DNA of 8,808 bases from an uncultured Kingella sp. (GTDB lineage: Bacteria; Pseudomonadota; Gammaproteobacteria; Burkholderiales; Neisseriaceae): contig CAKARD010000053.1 of assembly GCA_916720425.1 (NCBI GenBank), positions 1 through 8,808 on the forward strand, read 5' to 3'. Position 1 is the stretch's first letter; the number at the start of each line of letters is the position of its first letter. Positions 1 to 6,224 of the stretch are shown one piece after another. The notes below the pieces were generated by a model. The model was not told where the DNA came from. It searched no databases and worked only from the letters and a program-made list of their open reading frames with translations. Both the position numbers and the translations under genes were made by a program.

Positions 1-52
1 TCGCGACCTCAACCTTGGCAAGGTTGCGCTCTACCAACTGAGCTATTCCCGC
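1..52 (-). tRNA. tRNA-Gly (anticodon GCC), partial, 3' part outside window
   Basis: Read on the minus strand, the sequence begins GCGGGAAT at 52, followed by a D-arm (GCTCAGTTGGTAGAGC) and an anticodon arm with the loop around GCC (complement of positions 17-19). Counting from 52, the G of GCC falls at tRNA position 34, as it should. The window edge cuts the gene just before the T-loop, so the T-loop, the 3' half of the acceptor stem and any CCA are missing. Glycine tRNA(GCC) decodes GGC and GGU. It lies just downstream of pgsA on the same strand, the arrangement known from E. coli (pgsA-glyW). More tRNA genes may follow outside the window, as in that cluster. Confidence 0.95.
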
Positions 53-70
53 GTTGTAAGGAAGTTGTGC

Positions 71-99
71 ATTATGGATAAAAACTAATTTTATGTCAA
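71..99 (-). promoter_or_regulatory. sigma-70 promoter for the tRNA-Gly
   Basis: On the minus strand there is a perfect -35 TTGACA (complement of 94-99), exactly 17 bases of spacer (77-93), and a -10 CATAAT (complement of 71-76, five of six consensus bases). Transcription would start near 64, about 12 bases before the mature tRNA end. It lies wholly in the gap after the pgsA stop, so the tRNA can be transcribed separately from pgsA. This is the best match to consensus in the window. Confidence 0.75.
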
Positions 100-116
100 G
101 CGTTTTATCAAAAAAA

Positions 117-680
117 TTATTGTAACTCACGCCAGGCCATTTTTAAATAATAAAACATTGACCATATCGTTAAAATAGAAGCAATAAACATCAATAAGTT
201 ACCCAACAAATCAAAATCAATACCATACATTTTGGGCGGCTGAAGTAGTAATAAAAAAATGGCAACCATTTGAACAGCAGTTTTAAGTTTACCAATATAT
301 GCAACCGCCACGCTACCACGTTTACCCATTTGCGCCATCCATTCGCGCAATGCTGATATGGTGATTTCACGCCCAATAATAATCATGGCATAAAGTGCTA
401 GCGTTCTATCCAACTTTACCAGCAAAATAAACGCTACCGCAACCATTAATTTATCAGCAACAGGATCTAAAAACGCACCAAAATCTGATGTTTGTTTTAA
501 ATATCTTGCCAAAAAACCATCTAACCAATCGGTAATACCCGCAATAGCAAAAATCAACGCAGCTAAAATATTGACGGTAGTTTGACTAAACCATGTTTGA
601 GGTAAATAAAACAACACGGTAAACAAGGGAATAAGCGCAATACGCATCCACGTTAATGCAATGGGAATATTCCACATCAT
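117..680 (-). CDS. pgsA: CDP-diacylglycerol--glycerol-3-phosphate 3-phosphatidyltransferase (PgsA)
   Basis: An inner-membrane enzyme that condenses CDP-diacylglycerol with sn-glycerol-3-phosphate to phosphatidylglycerophosphate, the committed step to phosphatidylglycerol and cardiolipin. The CDP-alcohol phosphatidyltransferase signature is complete: D51-x2-D54-G55-x2-A58-R59-x8-G68-x3-D72-x3-D76, whose four Asp bind the metal and the CDP group. Hydrophobic segments around residues 8-27, 33-50, 74-95, 132-147 and 155-178 fit a multi-pass protein. The length of 187 residues is normal for PgsA. The protein begins with two Met codons. I chose the first (680) because an AGGA (complement of 688-691) lies 7 bases upstream. 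The gene starts 3 bases after the stop of the lipoprotein gene, so the two are probably cotranscribed and translationally coupled. The tRNA-Gly downstream supports the assignment. Phosphatidylserine synthase is a relative, but the sequence and context favour PgsA. Confidence 0.95.
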   Translation of the reverse strand: MMWNIPIALTWMRIALIPLFTVLFYLPQTWFSQTTVNILAALIFAIAGITDWLDGFLARYLKQTSDFGAFLDPVADKLMVAVAFILLVKLDRTLALYAMIIIGREITISALREWMAQMGKRGSVAVAYIGKLKTAVQMVAIFLLLLQPPKMYGIDFDLLGNLLMFIASILTIWSMFYYLKMAWRELQ

Positions 681-683
681 GAC

Positions 684-1277
684 TTAATCCTGCTTGAAAT
701 TTAATATTTGAATTAAACGGTTTAATGCTTGCGCTTCTAATTTTGTCCCCTGTGCCATTTTTTTGGCTTCAGGCGATTCATTGGTCATTTTTAAATATCG
801 TTTTTTTTCGTCACTTTCTGCTAAAATTGAATCTAGCGCATCTGCAGATAAAGTGCGACTTTCAACAATCATATCGCGTACTTTTGCGACTTCGCTATCG
901 CTAAATGTTTGGGCTTTTAATTGTGCGGTTTGTTCACGAAATAGTTTCATGTCATCTTGCGCCATTTTACGTATTGTTTCAGCATCATCACTGTTATTAG
1001 CTTTGGGACGATTTTGATTATCTATCGCAAATTGTTGTAATTGTTTCTGCAAATTTTTAGCTTGATCAATGCGTTCTTTGGGCTGCTCTGTAGGAGTAAG
1101 GATTATAGAGTCTGCATCACTGGAACGAATGGTGTCGCTCGCTAGATTGGTGTTTTGTTCAACATTATTAGAAGCAGATGCAACACTTACAGGCGCACTG
1201 CTGGAAGAAATAGGGTTTTGTGGTTGACAAGCAATAAGTGTACTTAAAAGTAATGATAAGGTGATTTTAGAGTGCAT
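684..1277 (-). CDS. Predicted outer-membrane lipoprotein of unknown function
   Basis: I do not recognise this 197-residue protein. It has a short basic start, a hydrophobic stretch (residues 5-16) and a lipobox, Leu14-Ile-Ala-Cys17, so it should be processed by signal peptidase II and acylated at Cys17. Residue +2 is Gln rather than Asp, which by the usual Lol rule favours the outer membrane. A Ser/Ala/Asn-rich low-complexity stretch (about 20-60) looks like a flexible tether. The rest (about 65-195) is charged, Gln/Lys/Glu/Ala-rich and mostly alpha-helical in character, with possible coiled coil near 67-85 and 100-122. It contains no Cys other than Cys17 and no obvious catalytic motif. Its stop is 3 bases before the pgsA start, so it is probably the first gene of an operon with pgsA. 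The start at 1277 has only a weak Shine-Dalgarno (GAGA about 10 bases upstream), but the signal peptide supports it. Confidence 0.8.
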   Translation of the reverse strand: MHSKITLSLLLSTLIACQPQNPISSSSAPVSVASASNNVEQNTNLASDTIRSSDADSIILTPTEQPKERIDQAKNLQKQLQQFAIDNQNRPKANNSDDAETIRKMAQDDMKLFREQTAQLKAQTFSDSEVAKVRDMIVESRTLSADALDSILAESDEKKRYLKMTNESPEAKKMAQGTKLEAQALNRLIQILNFKQD

Positions 1278-1413
1278 GAATCAGGATCTCGTTAAATGGT
1301 GCATGTTCGGATTAAAATTAAACCAAAAAATATCATACGTAAATTTGTTTTAGTTTGGCTCGCTTCTATCCTAGAATAATAATAGGCTATTTTATTGATA
1401 GAGTTTAGCATAT

Positions 1414-2076
1414 TCAGGTCACTTCTAAACACCATAATGGGCTGCAAATGTTTTGCGGTTGCATATTTACAATTTGCTTACTTAAAATTAGTGCATAAAC
1501 TGCTGCACCATGTCGCCATAAATGGCTACGGGCATATGTTTCCCATTGATGATACAGTGGCTGTTGCATACGTGCAACGGGTGGCCAACAATAAAGAAAT
1601 TGTTTATTTTCCACTTGCCAACCAACAGATTGAGCAATATTTATTACTTGTGACAATGGAATGGCATTTTTAATATTGGGTATATTAGTATTCTGCCATA
1701 ATCGCCACAATGAATAAGGATTAAAGGCAGTAAGAATCAGATAACCATTAGCTTGGCTAATTCGATACATTTCTATAAAAAAATCCACAAGACTGGGCGC
1801 ATAATCCACGCAATGCGCTGCAATAATACTGTCAAATTGATGATTGCGCCAAGGCGTTTGATCATCTTTTGCACAAATGTCTGCAGCCAAGTAGATAGAT
1901 TGTCGCACCACAAAACGGCAAGCGGGATAATCCATGAATTTTACACCCAGTTGTAACACATTTTCTGGATTTTTTTGATGGAGTGCCATTTGAAAAAACA
2001 AGGCTTCTTGTGTCCACAATTGAACAGCAAGTGGATGATGTTTAAACCAATAAAATAAAGCAGTTTCAAGTAACAT
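1414..2076 (-). CDS. YafS-like class I SAM-dependent methyltransferase-fold protein
   Basis: A 220-residue protein related to E. coli YafS, a putative methyltransferase of unknown substrate. The clearest match is residues 81-124: FDSIIAAHC, an acidic/aromatic stretch, then GYLILTAFNPYSLW. This corresponds to the region following motif II in the methyltransferase fold; YafS, as I recall it, has GWLVISGFNP here. The first SAM motif is poor: VLQLG (40-44) is present, but the following residues (VKFMDYP) lack the GxG of active enzymes, so activity is uncertain. I place the start at 2076 because AAGGAAA (complement of 2082-2088) sits about 7 bases before that ATG. An upstream in-frame ATG at 2094 would add six residues but has no visible ribosome site. 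The gene is divergent from mltD, matching the enterobacterial mltD/yafS neighbourhood, though gloB, which lies between them in E. coli, is absent. Confidence 0.8.
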   Translation of the reverse strand: MLLETALFYWFKHHPLAVQLWTQEALFFQMALHQKNPENVLQLGVKFMDYPACRFVVRQSIYLAADICAKDDQTPWRNHQFDSIIAAHCVDYAPSLVDFFIEMYRISQANGYLILTAFNPYSLWRLWQNTNIPNIKNAIPLSQVINIAQSVGWQVENKQFLYCWPPVARMQQPLYHQWETYARSHLWRHGAAVYALILSKQIVNMQPQNICSPLWCLEVT

Positions 2077-2136
2077 GGCTGTTTCCTTTTGCATAAATTT
2101 TTGATTAGTTTTAGCCAGTTAGCCATTTAACTTGCA

Positions 2137-2165
2137 TTGACATCAGGTAGATTAAGATTTAGGAT
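2137..2165 (+). promoter_or_regulatory. Predicted sigma-70 promoter for mltD
   Basis: A perfect -35 TTGACA (2137-2142) is followed by a 17-base spacer and TAGGAT (2160-2165), which matches four of the six -10 consensus bases. Transcription would begin near 2172, giving a leader of about 45 bases before the mltD ATG. The spacing and the perfect -35 make it the best candidate in the divergent region. Confidence 0.55.
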
Positions 2166-2176
2166 TATACATTATA
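2164..2176 (-). promoter_or_regulatory. Candidate -10 elements for the methyltransferase gene
   Basis: On the minus strand two perfect TATAAT hexamers occur 1 base apart (complements of 2171-2176 and 2164-2169) in a very AT-rich stretch, about 90 bases upstream of the methyltransferase start. I find no convincing -35 at 16-18 bases from either, and AT-rich DNA gives such hexamers by chance, so this is a weak call. If real, it overlaps the mltD promoter on the other strand. Confidence 0.3.
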
Positions 2177-2217
2177 AATACAAATAATCTCTTAATATAG
2201 CAAGATTTCAAAGACAT

Positions 2218-4290
2218 ATGAAAGTAATTAAATCTATTGTAATTGCCCTAAGTAGCATACTTCTCTTACCTACTTTAGCTTGGGGTAAGGACAATCAGGA
2301 CATCCAAATTGGTATGGCATTTATGCGCCTACAAACTTCTTTATTTTCTAATGGCACAAGCGATGCCTTACGTGGTGGTAGTGTATGGATAAATCTACGC
2401 CGTGATTTTCGTATGGATGAAGTCAATTCTGCATTGGTTCGTGCTCATGAAAGTAAATTTGCACAAAACCGCGCCTATTTTAATCGTACAATAGAACGTA
2501 GTCAGCCTTATCTTTATCATATTGCTAATGAAGTAAAAAAACGTGGTATGCCTGCCGAAATTGCGCTATTACCCTTTATTGAAAGTGCATTTGTCACCAA
2601 TGCCAAATCACATGTGGGTGCTTCGGGTTTGTGGCAATTTATGCCTGCTACGGGGCGACATTACGGCCTTGAACAAACCCCTTTATATGATGGTCGACAT
2701 GATATTTTTGCCGCTACCGATGCGGCTTTAAATTATTTACAATATTTATACGGTTTATTTGGTGATTGGTCATTGGCTTTAGCAGCGTATAACTGGGGTG
2801 AAGGCAATGTCAGTCGCGCAATTAATCGTGCTATATCTGTGGGTTTACCTCCTACTTATGAAAATTTACGCATGCCTAATGAAACGCGTAATTATGTACC
2901 CAAACTTTTGGCGGTACGTAATTTGGTGAATAACCCTCAAGCCTTTGGTTTGAGCTTGCCTGAAATTAAATCCGAGCCTTATTTTAAAGCAGTCAGTGTT
3001 ACCACACCTTTAGATATTATGGCAGCAGCACATTTGGCAAATATTTCTGAAAGTGAATTATTACGCCTAAATCCTGCTTTTAAAACACCTGTTTTTATTC
3101 CCAAAGACAATCGGCGTATGTTATTGCTTCCTGTACACGCAGTAAAAACATTTGAAACCAATTATCGTGAATCTGATCCTAAGACATTATTATCATGGGA
3201 TATTTTTACCCCTAATACGCGCACGGCTTTGTCTGATATTGCACAAAAAACAGGCAGTAGCGTTAATGAATTAAAACGTTTAAATGGTATTTCTGGGACA
3301 CACGTCAACGCTGGGCGTAGTATTTTAGTTAATAAAAATAGCGCAGGAAACATAACGCACTTTATTGATTTTACCAAGGCAGACTTTGACCCAGTACCTG
3401 ATACTTATATTGAACAAGCATCTATACTGGGTGCAGGCGGACTGGTTGCACCACCACCTGTTGTGCCACCCACTTTTGTGGCAACGATACCACAAAATTC
3501 ACATTCAACCACCACTAATACCGTCCCTACACCAGCTATAGACACAGTACAAACAAGCACAAACACTACCCCTACAACATCTGTATCTATCTCACAAGAA
3601 AACTTCACATCTGATACAACAATCGTTAATCATGCATCGAATGTTGCCACAGAAAACGATTCTGTTACACCAGAAGTACGCCAGCGTGCCCAAGAAGCCA
3701 TTCGTTCTAGTTTGGCGCAAAGCGAAGCAGAAGAAACGCAAGCACGCATCATCGCTGAAAAGCGCACCGCAGAAGCAGTACAAAAAAAACAGCAGTTAGC
3801 TGAAGAAAACAACCGAAAACAACAGCTTGCAAAAGCCGAAGAAACAAAGAAAAAACAACAACTAGCACAAGCTGAAGCGGCAAAGAAAAAACAACAATTA
3901 GCACAAGCTGAAAAAGCTAAAATGGATGCGCTGGCAAAAATGCAAACGGGTAAACATAAAGTTGCTCAGGGTGAAACCTTATATAGCATTGCTAAACGTT
4001 ATAACATGAGCGTAGAAGACTTAGCCATGGGTAATAACATTAAAGGCAATGCCATTCAACAAGGACAAATTTTGCGCGTGACGGAAAATAATAAAACTAA
4101 AACAGAAACAGTTAAAACCGCCGCTCAAAAAGATAAGAAAAAATCTGCTATTCCGACATCTTATACAGTTAAAAAAGGCGATACTTTGGAAGGCATTGCT
4201 GAACGTTATCATCTAAGAGTAACAGATTTAAAAAGGTTAAACAAAGGAAATAGCAATATTAAAGTTGGGCAAACTTTAAAGTTGAATTAA
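2218..4290 (+). CDS. mltD: Membrane-bound lytic murein transglycosylase D (MltD), GH23 with LysM domains
   Basis: A periplasmic enzyme that cleaves the MurNAc-GlcNAc bond of peptidoglycan to leave a 1,6-anhydro-MurNAc end. Residues 1-23 form a signal peptide ending LAWG-KD, a signal peptidase I type site; there is no lipobox Cys, unlike E. coli MltD. The GH23 domain covers about 95-245: catalytic Glu122 in LLPFIESAF, then ASGLWQFMPATG (135-146) and AAYNWGEGN (189-197), the MltD-type pattern. LysM domains, which bind glycan, are seen at about 578-622 and 648-689, with a weaker one near 325-372. Between them lie a Pro/Thr/Ser-rich linker (about 411-480) and a charged Ala/Lys/Gln/Glu helix (about 485-575) with four KQQLA repeats. 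At 690 residues it is long for MltD; the linker accounts for most of the excess. The start at 2218 has only a weak ribosome site, but the signal peptide begins there. Confidence 0.93.
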   Translation: MKVIKSIVIALSSILLLPTLAWGKDNQDIQIGMAFMRLQTSLFSNGTSDALRGGSVWINLRRDFRMDEVNSALVRAHESKFAQNRAYFNRTIERSQPYLYHIANEVKKRGMPAEIALLPFIESAFVTNAKSHVGASGLWQFMPATGRHYGLEQTPLYDGRHDIFAATDAALNYLQYLYGLFGDWSLALAAYNWGEGNVSRAINRAISVGLPPTYENLRMPNETRNYVPKLLAVRNLVNNPQAFGLSLPEIKSEPYFKAVSVTTPLDIMAAAHLANISESELLRLNPAFKTPVFIPKDNRRMLLLPVHAVKTFETNYRESDPKTLLSWDIFTPNTRTALSDIAQKTGSSVNELKRLNGISGTHVNAGRSILVNKNSAGNITHFIDFTKADFDPVPDTYIEQASILGAGGLVAPPPVVPPTFVATIPQNSHSTTTNTVPTPAIDTVQTSTNTTPTTSVSISQENFTSDTTIVNHASNVATENDSVTPEVRQRAQEAIRSSLAQSEAEETQARIIAEKRTAEAVQKKQQLAEENNRKQQLAKAEETKKKQQLAQAEAAKKKQQLAQAEKAKMDALAKMQTGKHKVAQGETLYSIAKRYNMSVEDLAMGNNIKGNAIQQGQILRVTENNKTKTETVKTAAQKDKKKSAIPTSYTVKKGDTLEGIAERYHLRVTDLKRLNKGNSNIKVGQTLKLN
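3784..3917 (+). repeat. In-frame degenerate tandem repeat encoding KQQLA units in MltD
   Basis: Within mltD, KQQLA is encoded four times (residues 524-528, 534-538, 546-550 and 558-562), at spacings of 10, 12 and 12 residues. The last two units are near-identical (KKKQQLAQAE). The DNA repeats are similar but not exact (for example caacaactagcacaagctga and caacaattagcacaagctga), which points to duplication followed by drift. The encoded stretch should be a long charged helix, comparable in composition to the TolA stalk. The unit number may vary between strains. Confidence 0.75.
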
Positions 4291-4305
4291 ATGAAGTGAT
4301 GCCTG

Positions 4306-4330
4306 TGTGGTATTTCAGTTATATACCACA
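4306..4330 (+). terminator. Hairpin between mltD and kdsD, possible weak terminator or attenuator
   Basis: A perfect 8-bp inverted repeat, TGTGGTAT and ATACCACA, flanks a 9-base loop, beginning 15 bases after the mltD stop. The downstream sequence is AT-rich but has no immediate run of T, so it is not a textbook intrinsic terminator. It may end part of the mltD transcript or protect its 3' end. I find no clear promoter between it and kdsD, so kdsD may depend partly on read-through. Confidence 0.45.
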
Positions 4331-4375
4331 TTCTCCAATATTAAATATCTTAATTTTATTTACAAAGGATAAACC

Positions 4376-5344
4376 ATGTCATCGGCTTATTTAACATGGG
4401 CAAATGAAGCCATGCATACGGAAGCTGAAGCCATTTGCGTTGTAGCAGGACAACTGGGTGAAGATTTTGTACATGCTATAGACGTTATTTTACGTTGTTC
4501 AGGACGTACCATTGTTATGGGAATAGGCAAATCTGGGCATATTGGACGCAAGATTTCTGCTACATTTGCCTCTACAGGTACGCCTTCATTTTTTGTTCAC
4601 CCTGCAGAAGCGGCGCATGGTGATTTGGGCATGATTGTAGATGGTGATGTGGTTTTGGCATTATCCAATTCTGGGGAAAGCGATGAAATTTTAGACCTTA
4701 TCCCTGCACTCAAACGTAAACACATCACACTCATTTGCATTACCTCCAATCCAAAATCCAATATGGCACAACACGCGGATATTCATATATTGGCGCGTAT
4801 TACACATGAAGCTTGTCCACTGGGGCTTGCACCCACTTCCAGTACGACTGCAGTTTTGGCCTTAGGCGATGCTATGGCGGTGGCTTTACTCAAAGCACGC
4901 TCATTTACTTCCAAAGATTTTGCATTAAGCCACCCCGCAGGCAGTTTGGGACGACGATTATTGATTACTGTGGGCGATTTAATGCATACGGGTAAACAAT
5001 TACCCGCTGTACTTGAACACACCTTACTCAAAATTGCTGTGGTTATCATGAGCGAAAAAGCCTTGGGTATGATTGCGGTTATAGATAAGCAAGGTAAACT
5101 ATGCGGTATTCTCACTGATGGTGATTTACGCCGTTTATTTGAAACCCATGATAATTTTGCCAATCTCACTGTCAATGATGTTATGAAACCCCATGCTACC
5201 ACGATTTCTCCCGATAAATTAGCCAGTGAAGCAATTAAATTAATGCAAGAAAAACGCATTAGTGGTTTATTAGTCTGCAATGAACAAAAACAACTCATTG
5301 GCGCATTAAATATGCACGATTTATTAAGAGCCCGCTTGGTTTGA
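4376..5344 (+). CDS. kdsD: Arabinose-5-phosphate isomerase (KdsD)
   Basis: A cytoplasmic enzyme that interconverts D-ribulose-5-phosphate and D-arabinose-5-phosphate, the first step of Kdo synthesis for LPS. The SIS domain occupies about 35-175, with GIGKSGHIG (49-57), HGDLG (81-85), SNSGES (97-102) and PTSST (153-157). Two CBS domains follow (about 203-262 and 268-322). The residues implicated in catalysis in E. coli KdsD (Lys59, Glu111, Glu152, His193) appear as Lys52, Glu104, Glu145 and His186, all at a constant offset of 7. The 322-residue length fits the family. The start is set by AAGGA (4365-4369), 6 bases before the ATG. The next gene, kdsA, starts 34 bases after the stop. In E. coli kdsD is followed by kdsC and lptCAB; here it is paired with the next synthetic enzyme but one in the pathway. 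A GutQ-type paralogue is the main alternative, but the kdsA link favours KdsD. Confidence 0.95.
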   Translation: MSSAYLTWANEAMHTEAEAICVVAGQLGEDFVHAIDVILRCSGRTIVMGIGKSGHIGRKISATFASTGTPSFFVHPAEAAHGDLGMIVDGDVVLALSNSGESDEILDLIPALKRKHITLICITSNPKSNMAQHADIHILARITHEACPLGLAPTSSTTAVLALGDAMAVALLKARSFTSKDFALSHPAGSLGRRLLITVGDLMHTGKQLPAVLEHTLLKIAVVIMSEKALGMIAVIDKQGKLCGILTDGDLRRLFETHDNFANLTVNDVMKPHATTISPDKLASEAIKLMQEKRISGLLVCNEQKQLIGALNMHDLLRARLV

Positions 5345-5378
5345 TCCCATCATCTTGATTAGAAAGAATACTACTATT

Positions 5379-6218
5379 ATGCTTTCCCAACACAACATTA
5401 CCATTAATAATCAAGCCCCATTTACACTATTTGGGGGCATTAATGTACTAGAAGACTTAGATAGCACTCTGCGTGCCGCTGAACATTATGTAAGTGTTAC
5501 CAGCAAGCTTGGCATTCCTTTTGTATTCAAAGCATCTTTTGATAAAGCAAACCGTTCCTCCATTCATTCGTATCGTGGCGTGGGTTTAGATGAAGGTTTA
5601 CGCATTTTTAGTGCAGTAAAACGTGAGTTTTCTTGCCCAGTCATGACTGATGTTCATGAACCCTACCAATGCAATCTTGTGGCTGAGGTGTGTGATGTCT
5701 TACAATTGCCCGCATTTTTAGCACGTCAAACCGATTTAGTATGGGCAATGGCAAAAACAGGGCGCGTGATTAATGTAAAAAAACCGCAATTCTTAAGCCC
5801 TACCCAAATGAAAAATATTGTAGAAAAATTCCACGAAGCGGGTAACAATAAAGTGATTCTGTGTGAACGCGGTAGCCAATTTGGTTATGATAATTTGGTT
5901 GTGGATATGCTTGGCTTTGGCATCATGAAAAAAACCTGCCACAATTTACCCATTATTTTTGATGTTACTCACTCTTTGCAACAGCGTGAATCAGGTTCTG
6001 CCGCATCAGGAGGGCGTCGTACGCAAGTCTTGGATTTGGCACTAGCTGGCATGGCAACAGGGTTGGCTGGCCTATTTCTAGAAAGCCATGAAAATCCTGA
6101 TAAAGCACGTTGCGATGGCGCAAGTGCTTTGCCATTAGCATTATTAGAAGACTTCCTAATTCGTGTTAAAGCTGTTGATGATACAGTAAAATCTTTTACA
6201 CCTTTGAATATTGCTTAA
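5379..6218 (+). CDS. kdsA: 3-deoxy-8-phosphooctulonate synthase (KdsA)
   Basis: A cytoplasmic aldolase-type enzyme that condenses phosphoenolpyruvate with arabinose-5-phosphate to Kdo-8-phosphate; its substrate is the product of KdsD just upstream. Signature stretches are FGGINVLE (18-25), KASFDKANRSS (51-61), DVHEP (91-95), LPAFLARQTDL (110-120), VKKPQF (133-138), ERGSQFGYDN (163-172) and DVTH (195-198). Residues corresponding to E. coli Asn26, Lys55, Lys60, Lys138, Arg168 and His202 are present at a constant offset of 4. Asn22, where metal-dependent enzymes have Cys, puts it in the metal-independent class. I chose ATG 5379 (279 residues, close to the 284 of E. coli). A TTG in frame at 5355 would add eight residues unlike the family and has no ribosome site. 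Only a weak, distant AGAAAG lies upstream, so translation may depend on coupling to kdsD. Confidence 0.95.
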   Translation: MLSQHNITINNQAPFTLFGGINVLEDLDSTLRAAEHYVSVTSKLGIPFVFKASFDKANRSSIHSYRGVGLDEGLRIFSAVKREFSCPVMTDVHEPYQCNLVAEVCDVLQLPAFLARQTDLVWAMAKTGRVINVKKPQFLSPTQMKNIVEKFHEAGNNKVILCERGSQFGYDNLVVDMLGFGIMKKTCHNLPIIFDVTHSLQQRESGSAASGGRRTQVLDLALAGMATGLAGLFLESHENPDKARCDGASALPLALLEDFLIRVKAVDDTVKSFTPLNIA

Positions 6219-6224
6219 TTAAAC

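Noticed and set aside
763..1017. 84-codon plus-strand frame antisense to the lipoprotein gene
   Set aside because: The opposite strand has a signal peptide, lipobox and coupling to pgsA; this frame has none of these.
1395..1673. 92-codon plus-strand frame overlapping the end of the YafS-like gene
   Set aside because: No ribosome site, unusual composition, and it is antisense to a gene with clear family similarity.
3405..3812. Several overlapping antisense frames within the mltD linker
   Set aside because: Low-complexity coding sequence leaves few stops on the other strand; the Cys- and Val-rich products look like shadows.
3784..3917. Repeats in mltD considered as a CRISPR-like or intergenic repeat array
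   Set aside because: They are in frame, degenerate, about 30-36 bases apart with no unique spacers, and encode a regular KQQLA pattern.
4783..5298. 171-codon open frame antisense to kdsD
   Set aside because: It lies wholly inside kdsD on the other strand, has no family signature or ribosome site, and kdsD is unambiguous.
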